Source of the DNA: Ignavibacteriales bacterium | GTDB lineage: Bacteria; Bacteroidota; Ignavibacteria; Ignavibacteriales; Ignavibacteriaceae | DNA: 37,152 nucleotides | Assembly: GCA_016182615.1 (NCBI GenBank) | Contig: JACPGF010000048.1 | Location: forward strand, 1-37,152 | Reading direction: 5' to 3' | Shown: positions 8,770 to 16,793 of the stretch, in pieces | How the letters are laid out: each line of letters starts with the position of its first letter | Numbering within the stretch: the stretch's first letter is position 1 | Made by a program: the position numbers and the translations under genes | Notes under the pieces: model-generated | Seen by the model: only the letters and a program-made list of their open reading frames with translations | What the model was told of the DNA's origin: nothing | Databases searched by the model: none

Positions 8770-9681
8770 TTAAATTGGTTTAATATCTCTTACCGAAGCA
8801 AGGTTGTTTTGACGGAGATAGGAACTGAAAAATGCATTAATCTTCGCGAACACATCAATGCCATTGTAATAAACGGCAGTCCCAACGCCGACGTATGCAG
8901 CTCCCGCGAGGAGGAATTCAACGGCATCCTCACCGGTTAACACTCCCCCGGTGCCGATGATGGGAATTTTGACCAGTTTACTGATTTCATAAATCAGTTT
9001 AACCGCCAAGGGCTTTATAGCTGCCCCTGAAATACCCCCGAATTTATTAAGAATAACCGGTTTTTGGGCATTGATGTCTATTATCATTCCCGGGCCGAGT
9101 GTGTTAATAAGCGTCAGGGCGTCCGCACCTGCCTTCTCTGCAGAGAGTGCAATCTCCGGTACATTGTAGGTATTGGGAGAAAGCTTTGCAATGACAGGCA
9201 GTTTGGTAATAGACTTAACCGCTGAGACAATTTCGAAAACTTTTTCCGTTGATGCCGCTATGGGAATACCGTACTCATCTGCTACATTGGGGCAGGAAAG
9301 GTTTAACTCGATAGCATCAATGATACTGCTGTCAACAGCGCGTACCAATTCGGTAAACTCTGCAGCGGTTACACCAAACAAGCTGATGATGATTGGTGCA
9401 TCACAGCGCTTTTTGCAGTCGGCTATTTCCTTCATTCCTTCGTAGATGCCGGGATTACTGAGGCCCATTGAATTGATAAACCCGCCGTTAAACTCGGCAA
9501 CCACAGGGCCTTCATGACCTTTCCGGCGCTGCACAGTATAGGATTTTGTCGTAATGATACCGCAGCCGTTTTCAACCACTTTCAGCATACCGGAATACGA
9601 GATGCCCATGACACCCGAAGCGAGCACTAATGGTGAAGCGGCAATTTTACCGAAGAAATCAACTGATAAATTTGGCTCCAT
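8770..9681 (-). CDS. pyrD: Dihydroorotate dehydrogenase, class 1B catalytic subunit
   Basis: A 303-residue FMN-dependent (beta-alpha)8 barrel that oxidises dihydroorotate to orotate in the cytosol. Class 1 is shown by the catalytic Cys in NLSCPN (C130), where class 2 enzymes have Ser. Other motifs are SPLVLASGVMG at the N-terminus, NSMGLSNPG (substrate and FMN contacts), PVIAKLSPN (FMN-binding Lys) and IIGTGGV near the C-terminus (phosphate site). Subclass 1B follows from the adjacent pyrK. It starts 2 nt after the pyrI stop, inside the pyrB-pyrI-pyrD-pyrK operon. Length is normal for PyrDB (about 300 residues). Confidence 0.97.
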   Translation of the reverse strand: MEPNLSVDFFGKIAASPLVLASGVMGISYSGMLKVVENGCGIITTKSYTVQRRKGHEGPVVAEFNGGFINSMGLSNPGIYEGMKEIADCKKRCDAPIIISLFGVTAAEFTELVRAVDSSIIDAIELNLSCPNVADEYGIPIAASTEKVFEIVSAVKSITKLPVIAKLSPNTYNVPEIALSAEKAGADALTLINTLGPGMIIDINAQKPVILNKFGGISGAAIKPLAVKLIYEISKLVKIPIIGTGGVLTGEDAVEFLLAGAAYVGVGTAVYYNGIDVFAKINAFFSSYLRQNNLASVRDIKPI

Positions 9682-9683
9682 AA

Positions 9684-10151
9684 TTATTCTTCTTTGATGG
9701 GCTGCATGAATTTGTTAATGTCATCGATAGTAAACACCCGTTCACAATAGCCGCAGCGGACAGTAACAGGTTTTTCTGATTCAACGCCGAATTTTGTCTG
9801 CATCTGCTCATGATTTGTTATACAGATGGTATTTGGACAGGTAACCAATCCTTTGATAATCTTCGGGATGCGGGCATCGGATTTTTTTACAGCCTCAAAA
9901 TTTCTGATGGTTACATAGGTTGCCGAAGGAGCCAGCAGGGTAATGATGTTAAGCTGATCCTCGGTGAACTCGGTATTCTCAATTTTTATAATATCCTTGC
10001 GTCCGAATTTTTTGCTGGGTAACTGCGTGCCAACCATAACCGGAATATTCTCTGCAAGTTTCAGGATTTCGATAATCTTGAAGGCTCTGCCAGCGGGTAT
10101 GTGGTCTATCACCGTTCCGTTTTCTATCGCGTCAACTTTTAATACTTTCAT
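9684..10151 (-). CDS. pyrI: Aspartate carbamoyltransferase regulatory subunit PyrI
   Basis: A 155-residue regulatory chain that binds ATP/CTP-type effectors and docks to PyrB through a zinc domain. The zinc ligands are C105 and C110 (CPNTIC) and C133 and C136 (CGYC), matching the C-x4-C, C-x2-C layout of the enterobacterial and archaeal proteins. The allosteric domain starts with LKVDAIENGTVIDHIPAG, where the family has the effector-binding Ile-Asp-His-Ile segment. It lies one nucleotide after the pyrB stop, so the two subunits are made together. This implies a class B-type ATCase holoenzyme with allosteric feedback. Confidence 0.97.
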   Translation of the reverse strand: MKVLKVDAIENGTVIDHIPAGRAFKIIEILKLAENIPVMVGTQLPSKKFGRKDIIKIENTEFTEDQLNIITLLAPSATYVTIRNFEAVKKSDARIPKIIKGLVTCPNTICITNHEQMQTKFGVESEKPVTVRCGYCERVFTIDDINKFMQPIKEE

Positions 10152-10152
10152 G

Positions 10153-11061
10153 TTACAATGCTCCTAGTAAAGTTGCAATAATTGCTTGCCTGATATAGAG
10201 GCCGTTTTTTGCCTGCTGAAAATAGTAGGCATAAGGCAGCGGGTCAACATCCACGGTTATCTCGTGTACACGAGGGAGCGGGTGCAGAATTTTGAAATTT
10301 TCCTTCGGGTTACAACTTGTGATGAGCTGTGAAGTAATTTGATAGCTGTTTTTAACAAGGTCATATTCAACAGGGTCTGCAAACCGTTCTTTTTGGACGC
10401 GGGTCACGTACATGACATCGAGCAGGGGAATGATTTCCGCGAGCGAATCGCACTCGATAAATTTCACATTCGCTAACGCGGGGTCGTTTTTAATATAGAG
10501 CGGCAGTTTAAGGTGTTTGGGAGCCACTGTGTAGAAAGTTACGCCAAAGTGGGCAAGTCCGTAAACTAAAGAGTGAATGGTTCTTCCAAAGCGGAGATCG
10601 CCGACCAAAGCAATATTTAGGTTGGAAAGCGTCCCTTGTGTTTTTTTAATAGAGTACAGGTCAAGCATGGTTTGTGTCGGATGCTGATTACTGCCATCAC
10701 CGGCATTAACAATGGGGATGGGGAGAATTTCGGAGGCGTAACGTGCAGCTCCCTCAAGAATGGAGCGGATAATAATAATATCGACGTACTGGCTGACAGT
10801 CTGTACCGTATCAGAAAAGGACTCGCCCTTTTTAACCGATGAAGCCTCGGTACCCGCCATGATGATGGATTTGCCATTCATGCGTTTAACCGCAGTATCA
10901 AAAGAAAAAACAGTTCGTGTCGAAGGCTCGTAGAAAAGCAGGGCTGCAACTTTATCGGAAATATCCGGTTGCAATTCCTTGTTTTCAATCTGCGCGGCGG
11001 TTTGCAATAGCTGCAAAATATCCGCCTGCGATAAATCTCTCATGGATATTACGTGTTCCAT
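10153..11061 (-). CDS. pyrB: Aspartate carbamoyltransferase catalytic subunit PyrB
   Basis: A 302-residue transcarbamylase condensing carbamoyl phosphate and aspartate, the first committed step of UMP synthesis. The carbamoyl-phosphate loop is EPSTRT (S47, T48, R49, T50), the mobile SVKKGES loop (K77/K78) follows, and the HPTQTMLDL motif begins at H127. The aspartate-binding HPLPRV and the trimer-contact C-terminus are present. The residue after STRT is Val51; most family members have Arg there (STRTR), a small oddity outside the core Ser-Thr-Arg-Thr. It is the first gene of the minus-strand pyr operon, transcribed divergently from pyrC across a 362-bp gap. Confidence 0.96.
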   Translation of the reverse strand: MEHVISMRDLSQADILQLLQTAAQIENKELQPDISDKVAALLFYEPSTRTVFSFDTAVKRMNGKSIIMAGTEASSVKKGESFSDTVQTVSQYVDIIIIRSILEGAARYASEILPIPIVNAGDGSNQHPTQTMLDLYSIKKTQGTLSNLNIALVGDLRFGRTIHSLVYGLAHFGVTFYTVAPKHLKLPLYIKNDPALANVKFIECDSLAEIIPLLDVMYVTRVQKERFADPVEYDLVKNSYQITSQLITSCNPKENFKILHPLPRVHEITVDVDPLPYAYYFQQAKNGLYIRQAIIATLLGAL

Positions 11062-11423
11062 AAATGCAAAATAATTTTGTTTGTAAAAAGTGATTTGTAA
11101 AGGGAAAGTGAAAATGTGAAAAGGAAAAAAGACAGGAATGCTAAAGAGCTTTGTTTTATTAGGGAATGAAAGTCTCCCGTACTATATATTCGTACGTTTT
11201 TCATCCGGGATGCAACCCAATATTGTTATCAGTGCCATTTGTTTTTCCGTTGCCACATCAAGTTGAGGAAAATCTAATTTGTAATAATAATAAAAATAAT
11301 TACGAATCTCCAAACGAAATCTTTATTTATTTGCTTAAAAGTGAAAAAAGATTAATAAAATAAATAAAATTTAATTTTTACTTTAATAAAAAAACTTTTA
11401 GTTTTGTTATTACATTTTCAAAT
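11062..11423. promoter_or_regulatory. Divergent promoter region between the pyrB and pyrC operons
   Basis: A 362-bp AT-rich gap separates the two divergent pyrimidine operons and must contain both promoters. The word TAGTTTTG at 11399-11406, 18 nt before the pyrC ATG, fits the TAnnTTTG -7 element of Bacteroidota promoters. No convincing upstream TTG partner was found and its closeness to the ATG would leave a very short leader, so this is weak. No attenuator, PyrR-binding stem-loop or riboswitch was recognised. A 65-codon open frame at 11166-11363 has no family features and is not believed. Confidence 0.45.
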
Positions 11424-12719
11424 ATGAAAACATTAATACAAAACTGCTTGATCGATGGTGCTTTACAGTTTGTACTCATCAATAATGAGTGCCTGGAGAG
11501 TGTCACCCCTTTTCCGCAGGAAGCAGACCGGATTATTGATCTTGAAGGCAAGATGTTGATACCGGGAATGATTGACCTGCACACGCACATTAGAGATTTA
11601 CAACAAGCATATAAAGAAGACTGGCACAGTGCCAGCTCCGCGGCTTTGGCGGGGGGAGTAACAACCATCTTTGATATGCCTAATACGGTTCCGGCAACAG
11701 ACACCCTTGAGCATCTTATGGAAAAACAGCACGTGGCGGCTTGCTCGAAGGTAAATTATGGTATGTATGGCGGTGCCACACCCCATAATCTGGAGGATCT
11801 CGAAGAGATGCTTGATGAAGGCTCCATATCGGGCATTAAAGTATTTCTGTCGGCTTCCAGTTCTAATGAAGTAGTTGCCGATGAAAACCTGCTGAAACAA
11901 ATCTGTGCACTTGCCCGTAAATACGATAAGCCAGTGCTGACGCACTGCGAACTCCAGGACTGCATAACCGAACATGAAAAAATGTATCACGGCGATGCAT
12001 ACAATTCCGTTATGTATCATGGTGCAATAAGGAACAGAGTATGCGCGTATAAAGCGGTTGAGCTAATGCTGAGGATTTCATCGGAAGTAAAAAATAAGCT
12101 GATGATTTTGCACGTCTCAACGGAAGAAGAAATGCAGTTGGTCAAAGCATACAAGCAGACAGCGGATTTCCCGGTTTATGCCGAAGTAACCCCGCATCAC
12201 CTGTTCTTAACCGAGGATGTATTGAAAGACGCGGGAAATTACGGTAAAGTTAACCCTCCGCTCAGGATGATGAAAGATACCGAAGCCTTGATGAATGCCC
12301 TGTTAAAAGGTTACATTGATACAATAGGCTCAGACCATGCCCCGCATGGTTTGCAGGAAAAGCAGAAGCCGTACCGTGAGGCACCGTCCGGGTTCCCGGG
12401 TTTAGAGACTTCGCTCCCTCTTCTCCTATCCCGGCACTTGCAGCAAAAAGACATTCCTTTAGATACTATTATCCGTTTAACATCCACTAATCCTTCACAA
12501 ATAATGCAATTGGAAAAACGGGGGAAGCTGCTCCCCGGCTACTATGCCGATTTTGCCGTTATTGACCAGCATGCCGAAGTGGTTGTGAGCGCGGAACATT
12601 TTTTAACGAAAGCAAAATATACTCCTTTCGAGGGCTTTCCCTTGCAAGGTAAAGTAGTTACAACATTTATTAACGGCAAAGAACACCATCAGAAAGGAAA
12701 GGCAATCTTTCATGACTAA
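11424..12719 (+). CDS. pyrC: Dihydroorotase, class I amidohydrolase type
   Basis: A 431-residue zinc enzyme that cyclises carbamoyl aspartate to dihydroorotate. The metal site shows H53-T-H55-I-R57 in GMIDLHTHIRD. The expected carbamylated lysine is K139 in GIKVFLS, followed by H174 in VLTHCE, H230 in ILHVSTEE, the NPPLR substrate motif near 277-281, and the catalytic Asp D304 in GSDHAPH. The C-terminal GYYADFAVID returns to the small beta-sandwich typical of the superfamily. Allantoinase or hydantoinase is an alternative for this fold, but the 8-nt overlap with the OPRT-OMPDC gene and the pyr context favour dihydroorotase. It is the first gene of a seven-gene plus-strand run. Confidence 0.94.
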   Translation: MKTLIQNCLIDGALQFVLINNECLESVTPFPQEADRIIDLEGKMLIPGMIDLHTHIRDLQQAYKEDWHSASSAALAGGVTTIFDMPNTVPATDTLEHLMEKQHVAACSKVNYGMYGGATPHNLEDLEEMLDEGSISGIKVFLSASSSNEVVADENLLKQICALARKYDKPVLTHCELQDCITEHEKMYHGDAYNSVMYHGAIRNRVCAYKAVELMLRISSEVKNKLMILHVSTEEEMQLVKAYKQTADFPVYAEVTPHHLFLTEDVLKDAGNYGKVNPPLRMMKDTEALMNALLKGYIDTIGSDHAPHGLQEKQKPYREAPSGFPGLETSLPLLLSRHLQQKDIPLDTIIRLTSTNPSQIMQLEKRGKLLPGYYADFAVIDQHAEVVVSAEHFLTKAKYTPFEGFPLQGKVVTTFINGKEHHQKGKAIFHD

Positions 12720-14088
12720 AACCGATTTTATCGTTAGTATGTTTGAAGCCGGAGTGCTGAAATTCGGGTCATTTACCCTTAAAAGCGGTATAACATCACC
12801 GTTTTATCTAAACCTTCGTCAGTTTATATCGTATCCCGATTTGATGCAGGGAATCTCGAGGCTTCTTGCAGATGTATTGCCTCCTGCCTTGCAATACGAG
12901 AGGATAGCAGGAGTGCCCTATACTGGAATCCCTCTTGCATCAGCCCTTTCCCTTCACCTGAACAAACCCTTAATTATACCCCGCAAAGAAGAAAAAGCTT
13001 ATGGCTCAAAAGATGCCATCATGGGCGAATACAGCCAAGGCGACCGCTGCCTTCTGGTAGAGGATTTGGTGACTTCGGGCGAGAGTATTCTTGAAACAAG
13101 GCAGCAGATGATAGACAATGGATTGAATCCCATTGCAGGTGTGGTACTTGTTGACCGGCGTGCGGTAAAGGATGATTTTGCCAAAAATACCGGGCTGCCG
13201 CTTTATGCAGTAACAAACATCGAGGAAATTATTCAGGTGCTGATGGAAAAAGGCTTAATGTCTAACGAAACAGCCAAAGAAATACAAATGTTTCTGATGA
13301 ATTCATCAATGCCGAAAGCTGTTCAGCAGACCGCTATTGAGAATGCTTCCACCGCATCACTATTGCAAACCATGCAGCGCAAGCAAAGCAATCTGGTGCT
13401 CTCGTTGGATGTTGACACGGAAAAAGAATTTTTTGCAATAGTTGAGCAGTGCGGCAAACATATCGCGATGCTTAAAACCCATATTGATATACTCGCGGAT
13501 TTTTCCCCTGCATTTATAAACCGCTTGCAGGAGGCTGCAAAAGCATACGACTTTAAAATCTTCGAGGACAGGAAATTTGCCGATATAGGTAACACGGTGC
13601 GCATGCAGTACCGCGGCGGAATTTATAAAATAGCCGACTGGTCAGAGTTTGTAACCGTTCATGCAATTGCCGGTGAAGCGATTCTTAACGGTCTATTTGA
13701 CGGGCTTGCAAACAGGAGTTCTTTCTTGCTGGCAAGAATGTCGGCAAAGAATAATCTTATTTCAGAAAACTATACCCGTAAGGTTTTAGAGATTGGTAAA
13801 AATAACAGGCATGTTGTTTCCGGCTTTATCGGTCATGGTAAGGACGAGAAGGACATCCGTTTGTTTAAGAATAAAATACCCGCGGGAATGCTTTTGCTGA
13901 TGCCCGGTGTGCAGATGGAAAGCAAAGGCGACGGGCTTGGGCAGCAGTATATTACTCCCGAGATGGCAGTGCGTGGCGGCGCGGATATGATTATTGTCGG
14001 CCGTGGTATTACCCATGCTGCAAGTCCGGCGGAAGCATCAGAACGATACCGTGAAACGGCTTGGAACGAACTAAGTAAACTTATATAA
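12712..14088 (+). CDS. pyrEF: Bifunctional orotate phosphoribosyltransferase / OMP decarboxylase (UMP synthase, eukaryote-like OMPDC)
   Basis: A 458-residue fusion performing the last two steps to UMP. Residues 1 to about 200 are OPRT: FTLKSGITSPFYLNLRQ, the substrate loop RKEEKAYG, and the PRPP motif LLVEDLVTSGES (114-125). Residues about 225-458 are OMP decarboxylase with SLDV (D233), LKTHIDIL (K255), and FEDRKFADIGNT holding the Lys-Asp-Lys-Asp tetrad (K255, D286, K288, D291). Later come LLMPGV and KGDGLGQQY and the phosphate loop IIVGRGI. The IFEDRKFADIGNTV and KGDGLGQQY wording is that of yeast URA3 and animal UMPS; most bacteria have either the short type I PyrF or the divergent type II enzyme. 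The OPRT-first order is also the animal order. The gene overlaps pyrC by 8 nt and has a GGAAAGG Shine-Dalgarno. Confidence 0.95.
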   Translation: MTKTDFIVSMFEAGVLKFGSFTLKSGITSPFYLNLRQFISYPDLMQGISRLLADVLPPALQYERIAGVPYTGIPLASALSLHLNKPLIIPRKEEKAYGSKDAIMGEYSQGDRCLLVEDLVTSGESILETRQQMIDNGLNPIAGVVLVDRRAVKDDFAKNTGLPLYAVTNIEEIIQVLMEKGLMSNETAKEIQMFLMNSSMPKAVQQTAIENASTASLLQTMQRKQSNLVLSLDVDTEKEFFAIVEQCGKHIAMLKTHIDILADFSPAFINRLQEAAKAYDFKIFEDRKFADIGNTVRMQYRGGIYKIADWSEFVTVHAIAGEAILNGLFDGLANRSSFLLARMSAKNNLISENYTRKVLEIGKNNRHVVSGFIGHGKDEKDIRLFKNKIPAGMLLLMPGVQMESKGDGLGQQYITPEMAVRGGADMIIVGRGITHAASPAEASERYRETAWNELSKLI

Positions 14089-14104
14089 TACTAATAACAA
14101 GAAT

Positions 14105-15682
14105 ATGATTAAAATACAGAGAGCGCTCATAAGCGTTACCGATAAAACAAATCTACGGGAGCTTGCAGAAGTACTGCAAGCGCACGGAACAGAAATTATT
14201 TCAACCGGTGGCACAGGGGCATTCCTTGCCGGGGCAGGTATTCCTTATACCGAAATAAGCACCGTTACCGGTAATCCGGAAGCATTTGGTGGCAGGATGA
14301 AAACCATTTCATTCAATATTGAATCAGCCTTGCTTTTTGACAGGGAAAAAGACGCGGCGGAAGCAGTCCAATTGAACATTAAGCCAATTGATCTTGTGGT
14401 ATGTAATCTGTATGCATTTGAAAAATACCGCGAGGCAGGAACGGAACTCAGTGAACTGATTCACCATATTGACATTGGCGGTCCGACCATGATACGGGCT
14501 GCTGCAAAGAATTCTAAATATGTAGCTGTTGTTACTGACATACATGATTACGATACCGTCATTAGTGAACTTCGAACCAATGCCGGGGCACTTGGGTATG
14601 AAACCAGAAAACGGTTAATGGCGAAAGCCTTTAACCTGACTGCTGACTATGATGCGGCTATAGCTCAAGCAATGGATAGTTTTAACGGAGTTGATTCACT
14701 GCGCCTCTCATTTACCGGAGGAAAAACACTCCGTTACGGCGAGAACTCGCATCAGCAGGCTTCGTTGTACAGGTTAGCAGGCAAAAACTCAGCACTGTAT
14801 GATATGGAAGTTTTACACGGCATGGAAGTTTCGTATAATAATATTCTTGATGTTCAGGCTGCAATAGAAACCGTGTCAACATTCAGCCATACCGGCTGCG
14901 TTATTGTTAAACATAATAACCCATGCGGGATGGCAGAAGGCAAAAGCCAGCGACGTGCATTTGAACTTGCATGGGAAGGCGATACGGTATCTGCATTCGG
15001 CGGTATAATTGCTTTTAATACCGAAGCAACTATAGAGGCAGTTAGTTATTTGGCTTTTGATGCTGAAGATAAAAGCAAGCGCAAGTTTGTTGAGATTGTT
15101 GCTGCGCCATCTTTTACTGAAGATGCGCTTGCATACCTGAAACAACAAAAGAATTTGCGGATTATCCGGTTCTCAACGGATATGATAAAAGCGACCGAAG
15201 AATTGCGCATATCGAACAACACTCTACTACGGCAGTCTAAAGATAATACTTTATACAGTAAGATTGATTCAGTAACGGAAACACCATTCGATATTGAAAA
15301 GCAGAAGGACTTGGTAGCTTTCGGGTTGCGTGCTGTGCAGTATATTAAATCCAATGCCATAGCACTGGTAATGCGCACACCTGAGAATTATTTACAGCTT
15401 ATCGGCATGGGCTCCGGGCAGCCGAACCGTGTTAACTCCGTTGGGCTTGCTGTAACAAAGGCAAAAAAGAATCTTGGCGTTGACACGCTTGCCGGGATAG
15501 ATATTCTTCTTGCATCCGATGCTTTTTTCCCGTTTGAAGATAACATCGATTTGGCACACGAAGCTGGTATTACAAAAATCATACAGCCGGGCGGTTCAAT
15601 ACGGGATAAGCATGTTATTGCACGCTGTAATGAACTTGGTGTAAGTATGGCGCTTACCGGTTGCAGGCATTTTAAGCATTAA
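14105..15682 (+). CDS. purH: Bifunctional AICAR transformylase / IMP cyclohydrolase PurH
   Basis: A 525-residue enzyme catalysing the last two steps to IMP. The N-terminal IMP cyclohydrolase (about 1-190) has SVTDKTNL, STGGT, GGRMKT, CNLYAF and IGGPTMIRAAAKN. The transformylase part has LRYGENSHQ, the catalytic KHNNPCG, KSNAIALV, GSGQPNRV and the C-terminal TGCRHFKH. The loop usually read as GGRVKTLHPK is GGRMKTISFN here. The Arg, Lys and Thr that contact the nucleotide are kept, but the HP pair is lost, and NLYPF is NLYAF. This is a variant subtype, not a clear defect. It follows the UMP synthase gene after 16 nt, so purine and pyrimidine genes share one transcriptional direction and probably one operon. 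Confidence 0.96.
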   Translation: MIKIQRALISVTDKTNLRELAEVLQAHGTEIISTGGTGAFLAGAGIPYTEISTVTGNPEAFGGRMKTISFNIESALLFDREKDAAEAVQLNIKPIDLVVCNLYAFEKYREAGTELSELIHHIDIGGPTMIRAAAKNSKYVAVVTDIHDYDTVISELRTNAGALGYETRKRLMAKAFNLTADYDAAIAQAMDSFNGVDSLRLSFTGGKTLRYGENSHQQASLYRLAGKNSALYDMEVLHGMEVSYNNILDVQAAIETVSTFSHTGCVIVKHNNPCGMAEGKSQRRAFELAWEGDTVSAFGGIIAFNTEATIEAVSYLAFDAEDKSKRKFVEIVAAPSFTEDALAYLKQQKNLRIIRFSTDMIKATEELRISNNTLLRQSKDNTLYSKIDSVTETPFDIEKQKDLVAFGLRAVQYIKSNAIALVMRTPENYLQLIGMGSGQPNRVNSVGLAVTKAKKNLGVDTLAGIDILLASDAFFPFEDNIDLAHEAGITKIIQPGGSIRDKHVIARCNELGVSMALTGCRHFKH

Positions 15683-15701
15683 TAAAAGTTTACAAAATAT
15701 T

Positions 15702-16793
15702 ATGGCTAAAACGAACAGCGGTATAAATACAAACCTTGGCAGTGCCTGCTCAAAAACAGCATTTGCATGGGCGAAAGGGACATTTAATAACCGCAAAAAA
15801 AACGGAGTAATGATTCCCACGGTTGACGGTGCCTATGCCTCGATGATGGATTGCAATGGCTCGCTCATTGGCATATCATCAGATGGCATCGGGACGAAAG
15901 TGGAAATTGCCGAGCGGATGAAGAAATATGATACCCTTGGTTATGACCTGCTGGCGATGACTGTTGACGACCTTGTTTCCAATGGCTTCGAGCCCGTCAG
16001 CATTTCGAATATTCTGGATGTTGACCATTTGAACCATGCAACGGTTGATGCATTAATGCGCGGGTTGCACGACGCGGCAAAATTTTCAAGGGTTATTGTT
16101 ACCGGTGGAGAAATTGCCGAACTTGGTTCGCGTATAGCTGGTTACGGTAAGGGTATGCATTTTAACTGGTGTGCCACGGGAATGGGTATTTTGCATCCGA
16201 ACCTGAAGCAGCCTTTGAATGGTATGGATATAATGCCCGGTGATGCTATTATTAGTATTTACAATCCCGGGTTTAGAAGTAACGGTTTTTCACTGCTTAG
16301 AAAAATCCTTACTGAAAAATACGGTGAAAACTGGCACGCGAAAACCGACAAGCGCAGTAAAATGAAATGGGGCGATGCAGCCCTGACCCCGTGCTTGATT
16401 TATTCACCGGTTGTAGTGAAGCTGCTGAGTAAATTAACCGCCATTCATGGTATAGCCCATATTACCGGGGGCGGGGTAGTAGATAACCTTGGGCGGCTGC
16501 TGAAGCACAAAGCGCTTGGTGCCGATCTGAACAATTTGTTTACACCTGAGCCTTATTTCGAATCATTAATAAAAATGGGAAATGTTCCGCTGAGTAAAGC
16601 GTATCAATACTGGAACATGGGGAACGGCATGCTGATAATACTCCCGGCAAAAGAGGTTAACAAGGCACTTAAGATTATTAACGGGACCGAGCCTTACAAG
16701 GCACAAGTTGCCGGATACGTGACAGACAGAAAACTGATTGAGATTACCATAGACAATACAATTTTACCATATACTACATACGATACAAAATGA
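15702..16793 (+). CDS. purM: Phosphoribosylformylglycinamidine cyclo-ligase (AIR synthase) PurM
   Basis: A 363-residue ATP-dependent enzyme that closes the imidazole ring of AIR. Family signals are SSDGIGTKVEIA (about 65-76, nucleotide and metal binding), YDLLAMTVDDLVSNG, VTGGEIAEL, the FRSNGFSLLR motif, and HITGGGVVDNLGR near the end of the conserved core. It is moderately diverged from the E. coli type but full length. It follows purH after 19 nt, and its stop overlaps the purSL start by four bases (ATGA at 16790-16793), a sign of translational coupling with the enzyme that supplies its substrate FGAM. Confidence 0.94.
   Translation: MAKTNSGINTNLGSACSKTAFAWAKGTFNNRKKNGVMIPTVDGAYASMMDCNGSLIGISSDGIGTKVEIAERMKKYDTLGYDLLAMTVDDLVSNGFEPVSISNILDVDHLNHATVDALMRGLHDAAKFSRVIVTGGEIAELGSRIAGYGKGMHFNWCATGMGILHPNLKQPLNGMDIMPGDAIISIYNPGFRSNGFSLLRKILTEKYGENWHAKTDKRSKMKWGDAALTPCLIYSPVVVKLLSKLTAIHGIAHITGGGVVDNLGRLLKHKALGADLNNLFTPEPYFESLIKMGNVPLSKAYQYWNMGNGMLIILPAKEVNKALKIINGTEPYKAQVAGYVTDRKLIEITIDNTILPYTTYDTK

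Noticed and set aside
11062-11423. PyrR-type attenuator or riboswitch in the divergent pyr promoter region
   Set aside because: No conserved anti-antiterminator loop, terminator with T-tract or known riboswitch core could be found.
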